A stretch of 64,000 bases of DNA from Polytrichum commune. Taxonomy: Eukaryota > Streptophyta > Polytrichopsida > Polytrichales > Polytrichaceae. Numbering within the stretch: the stretch's first letter is position 1; each line of letters opens with the position of its first letter. This document shows positions 1 to 11,972 of this stretch, piece by piece. The position numbers were made by a program, and so were the translations under genes. The notes below the pieces were generated by a model, which was not told the DNA's origin, did no database searches, and saw nothing but the letters and a program-made list of their open reading frames with translations. The DNA lies in assembly GCA_950295325.1 (NCBI GenBank), contig OX485803.1, positions 42,921,554 to 42,985,553 of the forward strand. Reading direction: 5' to 3'.

Positions 1-2120
1 AAGAATGTTATGGTGATGGCTTCGATACTAAGAATCTTAGATATGAACATAACTAAGTGATGACTCAGTCATAACATTATTTTGTTGCTAGCAACCGTTC
101 CATTCTAATAACATCAGTACATTGCTTCATCAAAATTCTTCAGCTTGAATTTGCCAGCGCAATGCTATGATGTGAAAATAAATAGAGTATAATTCCAAAT
201 AGAATATGGCATATTCCTGGCCCCACCCAACGTACAGACTTAACTGAAGAATGTTATGGTGATGGCTTTGATACTACGAATCTTAGATACGAACGTAACT
301 ACTATGGCAGGAGGTGAGCTGGGTGATGAGGTTCATGTTTTGAGGATGATGACATGGCTCAAGTCGAACGTGATCTGCCTCTGTGCATGCTTGGCAAGTC
401 ATGAGAATGTGAAGATAAATCAAAGCCACTGTGATAAATTTAGATGGTTCATGCATCTCCAGACTTAGCTGGATACAGGAGGTGGAGTCCGTGATCCGTG
501 ATTCGTGGTAGCACAAGCCCGGAAACCCAAGTCTAGAAAGAAGGAAATTGGGCGTGATATAGTATAAGCATATGAGTCATGGGCAATTGTCGTGCGTCAC
601 TGGAAACTTGTCTTACGTCATTCAAAGATCTGCAAATCTATCATACACGTAGATTTATGTTGTTTTTTAAACTGAAGCATGACGAAGCATGCTGTCTAGG
701 ACTAGTGTGTTGGTAGTGTCCAATAATTGAGATTCAGACAATGTCCGATAACAAGTGTCAACGCGTGACAAACTTCCAGTAGCTTTCATGTTGCAAGTTC
801 AAGCATTGGAACATGTCACATGCACAATGATTTGAATGTGCTTTCTAGTTGCCTTAGAGGTAGTGCACATTGTACTTTATGTATCGATCACCTCCCTTCA
901 AATTATCCTCAATAGCGGATCTCTGTGTAAAATAACTATAAAGCGCAATATTTGCAAGCATTGTTTCCCAACATTTACCATGGGTGTGCGATAAAACCTG
1001 CTTCTAATAGGTTCATTGCAAATTCAATCTAAGTTAAATGCAATAGACTAATTCAAGTCTCTAACCTTGATTTAAATGCTAATTTGGATAATAATAGTAA
1101 TCTTGGCCAGTACGTATAGCAATCAATGTTTTCACCCTTGCTATTGGTAAATGTTGAGAACATTTACCCATCTCATAGTGCAATATAGTTACTATCAGTA
1201 TCGCCTTTCCACATTGAGCCAAGAGGGAATTATTGCATACAAACATACTACTCATCCATCCATATTAGATGGAATAGGCCAGTCACTAAGCAAAGGTTGA
1301 ATAAACCTTAGTGAGGTAGAGAACTTAATTAAATAATTCTTAAAAAACTTGGTCGTCAAGAGTCACTAACATCTGTGCTGCAAATCATTTGTTGAAGGTA
1401 CATTAAAACTCCAATACACACAACTGGGGAAAAAGCCAATCTGAGCCCTTCTCAACCGCATTCAAAATCCAAAAACCCACAACTCATTTATTTTGTGTTT
1501 CACAGGTCAAGTACTTAAGCATATGTGAAGATTACATAAGGGTTCAACCATGATAAGGTGTATCAAAATTGTGTCATGCATCACAGTTTTTCAGAAGCTT
1601 TTGACACTCCTTTGAATGGTTATCATATTTTTTATCTGGCACTTTACATCGGATTATAGTCAAAACTTAGCACAATAAGAGATATTATCATCACATCCAA
1701 CTGTTGGTTTGTACTTAACGGGGATATTGCCTCAAACACGAGCCCTTATGAAATTGATGGGCCCTATTCTATTTATTCCTTAGTGGTACACCTCATCGTG
1801 GTTGGACCCATAACACCAGACAAACCCACACTAAAAAGCTGGGATTCCTTCCAGAAGATTCACAAACCCTTAATTGATCACACATGAGAGATGAAACAAA
1901 ATCGGTGACCAAAGTACTGCACACCAACATGCTGAAGTCATTCTTGTTTCCGAGACAACTGAAGTAGAAAAGCTTTACACTCTCCTATTGCTTTACATAC
2001 TTTCGCAAATTACGGGCAAAATACTCTACTATCAACCTCCTATCTATTTACCATATCAGAACTGTAGTTCCCTCATTGTGAAGCAGTAAATTTCGTCACA
2101 TCCCCAATCTGATAATTAAA
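1..2120. other. Intergenic, no gene seen; local duplication and MITE end fragment
   Basis: AT-rich DNA without a convincing coding exon. Positions 1-57 recur at about 247-303 with a few mismatches, so the left edge carries a direct duplication with a 246-bp offset. About 61-240 is also loosely similar to 44340-44510. A solo end of the GAGGGAATTATC MITE family lies at about 1223-1275, and no matching right end was found. The short ORFs here look random. Confidence 0.5.
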
Positions 2121-5100
2121 TTAGTCGATGATGTTCACATGAACCTCCTGCTTCCTGTTTCGGAACTGGAAGGGACTACTGTACCCAGCATACACAACCG
2201 TGCTCTCATCATACTTCAACCCGTCATTTGCAAGACTCTCCTTTAATTCCGCGAATTTGTCCTCATAGTCCTTGTCGCTAGGGAAGCCTCCAAAAGGTCC
2301 AATTACAGCCTTCACAGCTCCCTTGGGCTGATAGAAATGGACCTTTGGGTCTGATGGGATGGGCAGATCGTTGATCGATTTGAACCTGCCAATCAGAAGG
2401 CACCATCAGTATGGGGGTTGTGAAAGATTTACCTTTTGGTACGTCAATCTTACATGGTTACGTTTTCCAACTTCTCCCAAGATATGAAGCACGCAATTAG
2501 TTCAAGATACTTACCAAATCCAAATAGAGGCCATAGCCACTATCCCCATAATTTTCAGAGGGATTTCAGAGCTCATATGAATATCTTAATCAATATCATC
2601 AATTATGAAAGTATGTAACTTAAATACACATTTGGGTGCAAAGAAAGGCCCAGATTAGGCCTCTTAGATCCTTAAGAGTTAAACCCTAAACATACAAAAG
2701 GTCCAATTTTAGCCTCCCCGTGCACAAAAAACATGTATTTGAGCTAATTGTGTCAAAAACGACACTACCTAATATTAAGTCATTCTTCAAATGGACTTTT
2801 CAAGTTAGTTAAATATCTTAGTGTTATTGAAAATTTGGTTTCAAATATACAACATGGTTGCCCTTCAATACTTAATATTCCGATCATAAATGTCACATAT
2901 GAGTGTACTTTATTCTCTCCTTCACATACGATAGTGTACCAAATAAAGTTTCAAACCCATAAATCTAAAAAATATGATGTTAAGACTCAGTGAGGCTCAT
3001 AGAAATTGTGTACATTAGGTTGTACATTGAGCCCCTTGGTCCTTTTAACCTGCACAAATGTCTGATCCATTTGCTAATGAGCTTACTGAGTCATCAGATC
3101 TTCTCAGTACTAAAGAGAAAATTTGCTACAGATGTCTAAAGAGCAAAACAATTGATCGGCAAGAGCGAACTCACAATAACTTTACAATTGAACATGACGT
3201 TCTGCGCAAATGTCTCTTTGATTTTGATATCTGCACATAAATCAAGTGAAGTTACTAGGTCTACATACCTGCTGGGCACGAAGAAACCGATGGAGTATCC
3301 ATTTGATTTAGGGACAGGGGTGATGTGCACAGGCCCGGTCATCTCAATCTTCATGCCTTCAGAGTTTTTACCAGATATGAAATTGAAGCACCGATAAAAC
3401 CCGGTGAAACTCGCGGACTCAAAGGTTGAGTCTTCCACCACTGTCTCCACCCAGATCTGTCAAATATTTTCATTCCATAGTAAGAATTAATTTTGGTCTG
3501 GTATATAAGTGAATGCATGGAATCAATAATCATCAACATCAATAATGGTATCAAAAAACCTACCCGTGGGTATCACAATTATATTACCAGTCAGATACTA
3601 GGTGTATGTCAAGGTGAGAGAATTTTTCTACACCCAAGTTATTATTTTTTACCATTCTAAACCATATTATAATAAGGTACTTTTGCCTAGGTATCAAGGA
3701 TCTTGCATGGTATATAGACCTGAATGGTATCGGAAACAAAAATATTGTCAATCATCTGTACCCTACTGGTCTCAAAATGTGAATTCCTCATTGTAGATAC
3801 CCAATTGGTATAAAATAAGACAATACCAGACCAACACTAGTAAGAACCACATAAATTTTCAAGCAAGTAGCTCAAATTCACGCAACATCAACACTGAAAC
3901 CATGGATCTGCGAGAACATACATATGCAACATGGTGCCAACAATCTCAGCTGCAAAAGCTTTTGAGAAGCTTGTCCAAAATAAAATAAAATCCACTTCGT
4001 CTCTCTATAATCGTAAAATTGTTAAGGCTTGTGAGCTTATTCCCTTTCTACTTGGAATCACGGAACAAATCTCCAAGAAATGCTGTCCTAATTTATAAGA
4101 ATGGTTATCAAACAAAGTCAAGTAGCAAGCTCCTATTGATCCTCACCCCATTACTTAAGGGCTTAGGTTAAGACTTGAAAGCCTTCACAACTTCTCAGAT
4201 TAGACCCTAAAATATCACAATATTCTCTAACATGGCTTGCATCACGGTGCCTTTGATTCTTGGTCCCCCGTGAATAATTTTTGAAGCTTAAAAATGTTAT
4301 GACTGTGTTTCTTCAGTGTTTCAAACAAGTAGATGCAGATGATGAATGTTTAAATACCATGTAGTGATTCTCACCTTCTTCAAAGCAAAGCTGGATTTGT
4401 TTTGAAAAAGGCCCGTTCAGTTGTTCGTGTGCATTACTAAATTCCAACAAAAATTAGAGCTGCAAATCAGTCTCTGTAACTGCATGTACCTTCAATTTTA
4501 AGAAAGCAGAATTCCAGGTCAGGAATGTTTGAATAGGTATCGGGTAGAATTTCTCACTTCTTCAAAAATTGAAAGTATATGCATATCCTGAAAACAGTGT
4601 GCACTACTAAATTCCACCTATAATGGAAGCTGCACCGTAGTCTCTGTAACTACGTGTTTTTCGAATATCAAAAAACAAGAAGATAAGCATTTGAAATTTG
4701 AAATCTCAATCTTCTCCAAGAATTCGAAATTTTGAAAAATCCGGTAACAGTGTGTGCCTTACTAAATTCCACCAAAAATAGAAGCTACAACTTAGTCTCT
4801 CCGTAACTGAGCGTTTCTTCAATTCTCAATTAACCCAGACCCTTACTGTTTGAACATTGACCTACAAATGCCTCTTGAAGGAGCAAATATGTGCATAGAA
4901 CAACCTCAGATTGGCAAAAAAATACGACGAAGAACCAAAGATTAATAAATAAATTCAATAATAAAACCAAACCAAACCTAACCTAACCTAACCCAAGAAC
5001 GAACAAGCTTCATTGCTTCACAAGCTCCTTTCTGCAAGAGTTGAAACACTTGCAAGGGACTTGCAGATATCCTGTAGAGATTATATATTGACTAAATTCC

Positions 5101-5548
5101 ACCAAAATTTAATGCTGTAACTTAGTCTCTCTGTAACTGCATGTTTCTTCAATTTCCAAAAACCCAAACTCCAGGTCACAAAATGTTCGAATGAGCTGCA
5201 AAGTTTCCTTACAGAGAAAATATGTGCATAGAACAGCCCCAGATAGGCAATAACAAAAAAGTAAGAAAACCTACAGAAAATTTTTAAAATAAATTGAAAA
5301 ACAAGAAAACCAAAACCAAAACTCACCTCGCCTTCTGGATACTTCCGGAGCTCATATCCACTCTTGGAATCCACCACTGTACAGGCCGGTGTCTCAATGT
5401 CCACTTGCGGACCACAGGGAACTTCCTTTCCCTCCAATCCATCGCCAATCAAACGCAAAACGGATCCGAAGCCATTGCCGTGAGCTTGTGCTACGAATTG
5501 CACCGCAATGGCAACGAACAGCACCGCAATCACCTGCTTGGAACCCAT
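2121..5548 (-). CDS. SOUL-family haem-binding protein, secreted or endomembrane type
   Basis: Three exons on the minus strand: 5548-5327, 3456-3269 and 2385-2121, all with GT-AG borders. They join in frame to 224 residues. Residues 1 to about 23 (MGSKQVIAVLFVAIAV...) form a signal peptide. A SOUL haem-binding domain follows: SGYELRKYPEGEIWVETVVE across the first junction, then FTGFYRCFNFISGKN, KIEMTGPV and IGFFVPSR. The C-terminal half carries VKAVIGPFGGFPSD and ends near FQFRNRKQEVHVNIID. The length fits plant SOUL/HBP proteins (about 220-230 residues), which bind tetrapyrroles; no reaction is firmly assigned to them. The ATG at 5548 is chosen because it gives the signal peptide. Intron 1 (3457-5326) holds a MITE and degenerate repeats. 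Family assignment is strong; ligand and compartment are inferred. Confidence 0.9.
3487..3837. mobile_element. MITE, GGTCTGGTAT family, in intron 1 of the SOUL gene
   Basis: A 351-bp element with imperfect terminal inverted repeats: TTTTGGTCTGGTATA at the left and AATACCAGACCAACA at the right. It is flanked by a 9-bp direct repeat, TAGTAAGAA, at 3478-3486 and 3838-3846, which I read as a target-site duplication. A 9-bp duplication suggests a Mutator-like origin. Diverged copies lie near 13770-14125 (reverse) and 54083-54553. No coding capacity. Confidence 0.75.
4436..5275. repeat. Degenerate intronic repeat, four copies
   Basis: The motif ACTAAATTCCACC, followed by TTAGTCTCTCTGTAACTGC-like sequence and then TTTCTTCAATTT, starts at 4436, 4606, 4761 and 5091. 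The spacings are 170, 155 and 330 bp. The last two copies share a longer stretch that includes AAATATGTGCATAGAACA. All lie inside intron 1 of the SOUL gene, so it grew by local duplication. Confidence 0.7.
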
Positions 5549-5884
5549 CTCTCAATTCTGCACCAACCAAATATCGAAATGCTGCGAACAGGTGAGTGAG
5601 AATTGAGAATGGAGAATTTGGAACGTAAGTGATGAGTTGTGCAGCTGCTTCAAGGGCGAGTTATTGCTGAAGCAGAGGCCGATGAATCATCACGTGGCAA
5701 TGGCGGCAAGTATTGGAGGCCGCAAACGCACCAGCGCGAAGGACAAGTCATCACCTCTCCATATCCGTTCCAGATCTACAAGCCTCCTAGATTTCGGAAA
5801 ATAGTGTCTAATTTAGGGCTATGTATGTGACAATGTCAAGTTATCATCCACGAGGCCTTGTTATCATCCCGGGCACTTTTTCTC
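5549..5884. promoter_or_regulatory. 5' flank of the SOUL gene
   Basis: This 336-bp stretch lies between the SOUL start codon and the first MITE upstream. It probably holds the leader and proximal promoter. I see no clear TATA element, and the short plus-strand ORFs here do not look coding. Confidence 0.35.
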
Positions 5885-6523
5885 GGAGAGAGGGAATTAT
5901 CGTATACGAGCATATCTTTCATTCATCAAAACACATTAGCCTTGAAAATAGTATGCAACATGGAGATCGCTATTTTTGGTTGATTTGACATCGGAATTAG
6001 GGTCGGTTTAGATTTCAATGAAGAAGTGTACCAGTCGGTCAAGAATTTCAGCCTAAGACAAGCTTATTTGAGGCAACGTTTGTTATGATGAAGAAGGTGG
6101 AAAGACAATTAAAAGAATACCTCAAGTTGGAGTTCTCTAGAGGCCAAGTTTCTTGTCTAAGGGTTTGAAGTTGCCCAAGAAACTTTATCTTTTGAGGAAT
6201 CTCTTGGCAAAAAGTGTTGCCATGTTGGTAGGCATGTCATTTTTTTCATCCGTGCTTGAAGTTCTTCACTAGAGAAGTCTTGGCCGTAGTGTAAACCCTA
6301 GCCAGTGAAGAACCCATTTCGTAGCTGGTCATATTGCTCCATGCCCCTAGAATTCTTGAAAGGTTCAGTTCTTCATTGTAGTCCAAATCGGCCCTTCATT
6401 TTGAAGACTCCGAATTAGTCCAATTGAGGACATTTAAGATGAATCAACAATAAATCTATAGGGGATCAAGTTTTATCTTGGATGGACAAGAAGTTCATTC
6501 GCATATGATAATTCCCTCTCTCC
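5885..6523. mobile_element. MITE, GAGGGAATTATC family, interrupted by a nested element
   Basis: The left end reads GGAGAGAGGGAATTATCGTA and the right end is its inverted match, ...TGATAATTCCCTCTCTCC. A perfect 9-bp direct repeat, CTTTTTCTC, flanks the element at 5876-5884 and 6524-6532. Long inverted ends plus a 9-bp duplication indicate a Mutator-like non-autonomous element. Relatives at 6545, 11926, 19310 and 20979 are about 230-275 bp; this copy is 639 bp because a second element sits at 6000-6394. Confidence 0.85.
6000..6394. mobile_element. Harbinger-type MITE nested in the 5885-6523 MITE
   Basis: The left end GGGTCGGTTTAGATTTCAAT and the inverted right end near GTAGTCCAAATCGGCCC match the ends of the larger element at 39585-40906. 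They also share subterminal sequence, such as the CGGTCGGTCAAGAAT-like and ATGTCATTTT stretches. The flanks TTA and TTC fit a 3-bp target duplication with one change. It interrupts the host MITE at its conserved GAATTAG position. No ORF. Confidence 0.7.
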
Positions 6524-6544
6524 CTTTTTCTCAGGGCAACTTGG

Positions 6545-6779
6545 GAGGGAGGGAGTTTTTGCATACGAGTGTACCTCTCATTCATCCAACATAAAGCCTT
6601 GAAATAGTATGTAGTCTAAATGTTGTTATTTCTATTTGAATTGATATTGGAATTAGGTTTCAAGAGCCCAAATTAGTTTAGTCCAAGTCATTACAAATGA
6701 ATTGGCCACAAATCTATAGTGATAGAGTTCCCATTTTAAATGGATGAAGGGTACATTCATATGTGATAATACTCTCTAT
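6545..6779. mobile_element. MITE, GAGGGAATTATC family
   Basis: Left end GGAGGGAGTTTTTGCATACG, internal CCAAATTAGTTTAGTCCAAG, and right end ATTCATATGTGATAATACTC inverted to the left. It lies just downstream of the 5885-6523 copy. About 235 bp, non-coding, borders approximate. Confidence 0.7.
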
Positions 6780-6799
6780 CTAGCAGCTTGGGCCCAACT

Positions 6800-9130
6800 A
6801 CTTTGCCTTCTGAGGAGCTTAAGCTTTACAGACTTCCTAAAGCATTCCTAAAGCCTCTAGAAAGCCCTACTTGAGAAAATTGCACCAAATACTTAGGTGC
6901 AATTGTGTAGCCACACGCTAATTTATCGACATTCCACGTTATTTTGAATAGTTATTACCATGGTAACAAATCACAAAATCTGTTTCTTTTACTATGGTTG
7001 TTATAGGGATGAATAAACAAAGTTAAAGGTTTTTTGTGATTTGGTTTTGACCTAAGGCAATTTGCATGGGTAAAAAGGCAACCTATTCGTGAAGGCAACC
7101 TAATTGCACATATCAATGGACATTGTTTATGGACTAGATAATCATTAAGAGGAGAGTCATTAAAGACATGTGTGGGCGCGAGTCATCCACCTACTTCAGA
7201 TGATTAACAGACATGACTGATTGACTCATGAACAAATTCTTGTAGTTGTGGATGATGTCACGCCTATAGGGATGAAACATTGTGACGAGTCTTGTAACCC
7301 TTATGCTCTTGGATGAGTGATCGGTTATGGTAAATATTGTGAACATACTTATAGTGTGACTTACCCTTTGCCGCAATATAGTATGGCCTAAAATATACAA
7401 TGTACATCATTATGCAATCTAATAGCGTAGCATCTTATACTTGGGGGAATTACTTTTAAGTAGTCTCTCCACAAGCATGTCCTACCTAGGGGATATTGAT
7501 GGAAACTATATCGATATTTGTAATTCAACCAAATATACATAAGGACTATTCTAAGATCAATCACATATAACAAGGACATTTTTGGGAGAATGGAAATTTT
7601 CAGTTTATTTTTGGAAACACATTAAATATTGAAATCTTAGATTCGACACTGCTCAAGTAGGATGGTGAGATCTCACTTTGTTGGATGTCTCTCAAATGGA
7701 TATTATTTTTCACCCAATAGGAATATGATAACCTACAATGTAGACCTCAGATATTATACATTGTGAGTTGGAATATAGTGTGCATAGTGCATCCATAATA
7801 AGATCTCTCATGTGTTTGGGGGTCGTTTCCTTGTTACAGTGTGGTCCACAATATCTACCATAAACATTGTGAACCTATTTACATGGACGTTGTTTGGATA
7901 TCACCATAGGTATGATAGTAGAGGTTTGATAACAAAAATAAAAATGAATGTGAACGCGTTAGCAATTTCAATGAGAAGTATGGTACTTCAGCTTGCTATG
8001 ATTTTTGGAATCAAGGTAAAAATATTTTGCATTCTTGAAGTGAAAATCTTAGATGTGAACCTATGATAGTGTTTTCATTTGGAAATGTACATTTCATACT
8101 TAGATTGTGGGTTGTAAGGAGCCCCAGTTGGCCATATGGGATGTTCTAACATATGGTGAATGCATTGTATAATGTTTGCGTACATGGCAATACATTTTTT
8201 TTTTGGGGGGGGGGGGGAGTGTATTTGGCTATGTTTTGCCAATGAAGAGTTGAAATATGGTCCCCACTTTTTTAGTTGTTGAGACAAATGTGGCTAATAC
8301 CACCTAAAGTACATCAAAAATTTGGCTACATCTAAGATTCGATGTGAAAAAAAAATTGTTTTGCGGGGGGAGTTGAACCCTGGACTATTGACCTTGCCCA
8401 CTACAACATGGAACAACCTACAAAACCACATTAGCACAACCCATCCACCACCCAAACAAATTTAATAGTCTAGGCACCTGACGTGTGTTGAAGGTCAAGG
8501 CCCACCAACATTTTCTTCCAACATCTCCATCCAAATATAGCCAATAAACCTTACAACAATAATTTGAAAAGACATGCACCCTCAAGCATACTACATGTGG
8601 TTCAAGGAGACACTACAATGTTGAGGTATAAATTCATGTCCTCCCCCATGATGTTCCAAAATTTGGGTGCATGTTCAGTACATTAGGGTGCCTCTCAAAG
8701 AGCCATAAATGCATTGGTCATTCATTTTCCAAGTCACTACTTACAGTTACAAACAAAACTAAGTACGTTGTACACAAACTCAACTTTGGCTCCCATTGGC
8801 AGTTGATTCAAATAAGAAAACAAAGTGATGAAGTGATCAAAGCAAGAGTCAAAGTAAACAATTTCATAAATGTGAAACCAAAAAGTAAAAAGGGTTTAAG
8901 GTTTCTAAAATAAGAAATGTTGAAGTGGTATACTCGTATTTGTTAGCTGCCACTCTTCCAACATCGCCATCTCTGTATGCATTGCATAGTTGAGAACATT
9001 ATGAGATTTCTTGTGCATTGTATAGCCTTGGTTCCATATTACGTGAGGTGCAATTTGTAGAATTGTTTGTAGTTGCATGCCTCCGTTGTCTCAAGAATAG
9101 AAGCACCAAGGTTTGGTGCAACTTAGAAAC
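6800..9130. other. Intergenic, no gene seen
   Basis: AT-rich. About 7030-7110 resembles 59320-59400, a dispersed repeat. A run of about 12 T followed by 14 G lies near 8190-8218. A B-box-like GGTTCAACTCC on the minus strand near 8370 lacks a convincing A box. The longest ORFs (up to 84 codons) show no family features. Confidence 0.4.
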
Positions 9131-9134
9131 GGTG

Positions 9135-10075
9135 ATTCTACTCGCAAAGTTTTCGCTTTAGTGGGCATGAGCCAATCATCTGTAGCACATATGAGGACAT
9201 ATGTAGGGGGCAAGATTGAGAGACAAAGAGGAGGGCATCCAAAGCTTCTGTAGACTGAAAGAAGAGGCATTATGTCACTTTTGTTACTGAAGATTGACTT
9301 GGAACTGCATTTGTGACAACAAAACAACTTTGATGTGAAACAAGCAAATTGTTGTCAGGCATCACTATGAGGCGTGCTTTGAAAGAGGTTGTATTGGGTG
9401 AACAAGTGTAGCAAAGGAAGCCATTTCTGAGTCGTAAGCATGTTCTTGCATGCCTTAGGTTTTCTGAAATATACGAGAATTGGACCATTGATGATTGGAA
9501 ATGTGTGATTTTCAGTGACGAGACAAAAATAAATAAGTTTAACTCATATGGTCAGTCATGGTGTTGGATTGGAGATGGAGAACATGTTAAACCTCAACAT
9601 GTCCATTAGACCGTGAAGCATGGTGGTGAGTCAAAGATGATTTGGAGATGCATGACAACTTTTGGGCCGGGAACATGGTACAAAATTGAAGGTAGGATGG
9701 ATAGGCATATATACAAATTTATTTTACAAAATTACAATCCGGATCCAAGTAGGTTGGTCTTTCCAACATGATAATGATCCCAAGCACACGAGCAAGATTG
9801 TGCAAGAATGGTTGGTATCACAACCATTTCAACTCCTTCAATAGCCTGCACAATTTCCGGATTTGAATCCCACTAAACACTTCTAGACTCTTCTAAAATG
9901 ACGCTTGAACGAATTTACGACACCTCCAAGAAGCATCCAAGAATTGTGGGAGCATGTGTGTTCAGTGTATCCCAATTTCAATGAACAAAATTACATGGCA
10001 CTTTATGAGAGCATACCACGAAGAATTGAAGTTGTGTTGAAGAGTAGGGGTTATTGGACCAATTACTAAAAAAAA
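9135..10075 (+). pseudogene. Tc1-like (DD34E-type) transposase pseudogene
   Basis: A broken transposase ORF on the plus strand, with several frame changes and stops. Recognisable blocks in order are: a leader block including KPFLSRKHVLACLRFSE, then NWTIDDWKCVIFSDETKIN (first catalytic Asp in FSDET), SYGQSWCWIGDGEHV, TVKHGGESKMIWRC, LVFQHDNDPKHTSKIVQEWL (second Asp), PAQFPDLNPTKHF, and the terminal SIPRRIEVVLKSRGYW. These match the Tc1 branch of the IS630/Tc1/mariner superfamily. The third catalytic residue, normally Glu in PDLNPIEHLW, is Lys, with a stop just after it, so the copy is dead. No intact terminal inverted repeats were found. Confidence 0.85.
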
Positions 10076-10399
10076 TTTATAGGCAACTTGAACAAAACTG
10101 AGTATTTGTATATAGTTTCTCATCTGGCTTTGCAACATATTTTCTTACAATCAATGTAATGTGAAGTTTTGCATACATGTGCACACATTTGTACAGTATC
10201 ATATCCAATTTTCAAATTTGAATAAAAAAAAACATATGAATTGTTTGTGGTTGTCAGTTGAAGATGAGTTTGTTCAAAGTGTACTCAGTTTTGTTCATAA
10301 CTATAGTTTTGTACAACCAATGTTGCATCCAACAATGGAAGGTGAGAACTACAAAAGCAAGAAGAAACCGATAAGCATTTCCGTCCATTGAATACTAAA

Positions 10400-10680
10400 T
10401 ATACAACCATCATCAATGGGGCACTAGCGATGTGGGCATGAAGGCGATTGTTAGGCCAAGGGCTAGGGTTTCGGCTCCCTTACCCTTGCCCGTTGGATTC
10501 AGTGGCGATGGGGCGGTGTAAATGCCGTGATGGGATGGCCTTGAGGACTTGAGCCAGGGGGTCAGGTCTGCTATACATAGGGTGCCATCCAACCCAGTTT
10601 CGGGCTACATCCCTAAAATTATTAAAACCCTACATGTATGTACATCGCCACCCCCTAGGCTACGCAACCAACCAACCAAA
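10400..10680. other. Intergenic, no gene seen
   Basis: A slightly GC-richer non-coding stretch (GGGCTAGGGTTTCGGCTCCC near 10460) between two transposase remnants. It ends in an A-rich run at about 10678-10692. Confidence 0.3.
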
Positions 10681-10861
10681 AAAAAAACAAAAACTACACA
10701 ACCTTAAATAAGATCAATGAGTTGCATAAATGTATGAATTTGGGTTCATTTGAGATATTAATTATAGTAATCTCCCGCTTAAGTACGTACTTTGAACTGG
10801 AGCCGTTGGTGTGCACTCAGTTGGTACTTTACTCATATCACTTTCTAGGCTCTGTGATTCG

Positions 10862-11310
10862 ATGAATCGCAACAGGAAACATATGAAATTTGAGGCAACC
10901 CTCTTGACCGAAGCCCAACGATGTATAATCATTGCAAAGTGGAGCAAGCCGAATGCACCGAGCAGGCGGGCATTGGGCCGGGAGTACGAGGTTAGTGAAG
11001 GTTCCATCCGGAAAGTTATGGAAACGATGTGAATTAAAAAGAAACCACCTATCGATGACGAAATCCAGCCTATCGAGACATTTGTTGAATCTGATAATGC
11101 TACCGACTTCAAAGGCTTTGAAGCTCTATTGTCCTTGACATCGACCACCAATTGCTTTGCTATGATGTTCAAATAGAAGCTGAACAAATGTATGATGAGC
11201 CGTGACGATCGTTTGAGATGTTTCAACGAAGCGTTAACAAATTCACAATGAATGTCAAGCGCAAAAATTCATGCATTCACAGCCAATGACTCTGCATGAC
11301 ATGTTCCAAC
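10862..11310 (+). pseudogene. Transposase-like remnant with a helix-turn-helix, possibly pogo/Tigger-related
   Basis: The plus-strand frame reads LTEAQRCIIIAKWSKPNAPS and then RRALGREYEVSEGSIRKV, a helix-turn-helix of the kind at the N-terminus of CENP-B-like/pogo transposases. After a stop, the same frame continues with DNATDFKGFEALLSLTSTTN and then SRDDRLRCFNEALTNS, resembling an acidic C-terminal tail. Two more stops follow and no catalytic DDE core lies between. I infer an internally deleted, decayed copy; assignment to the pogo group rests on the HTH only. Confidence 0.45.
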
Positions 11311-11922
11311 AATAAAATATGAACCCTGATTTTTATCAAAAAAATTGTGCACTTAACTGGGACATGTACTTAAACAGGAGATTACTGGAATTCATATGCA
11401 CGGATGCAACAGGCTGCGACAGCACGGGTCCAAGCTATCACTAATAACTTACATGCATCCCACGAATCCATAGACTTGACTCCCTGTGCATGCAGTAAAG
11501 GCTAAGCCTAGGTCAGTGTACTCCTCCAACATGTTTGAATTTGAAAAGCAAGTACTGTACTAAGTTACCAGAAAGTCTAGGACTACTGGCAGCAATGGAG
11601 GACAGCAGAAGAAAATGTCCTCTATCTATCACTTATGAAATATCTTATAAATCACATTATATTCAAGAGACTTTCTTTGATCATTAGGGGTGAAAACATG
11701 CGATCATGAATCAAATGGATTCTCAATAACTTACACACTTTCAATTCCAAACTTTCGTAAGTTAAAATTTCACATCAACAACTTGTCATACCTATTCCAC
11801 CGAAGATGTTGAGTCATGTGAACTTAGAGCATCTCCACCACCGGTAGCACATCCTCCTCCAACACCATTTTAGATAGAGTGGAGGCATATATATCAATCA
11901 CCACTTCATCCCACCTCCACAT

Positions 11923-11925
<3 letters not shown>

Positions 11926-11972
<47 letters not shown>

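Noticed and set aside
8365-8470. A tRNA gene or SINE on the minus strand (B-box-like GGTTCAACTCC)
   Set aside because: No cloverleaf and no convincing A box could be built upstream, and no target duplication was seen.
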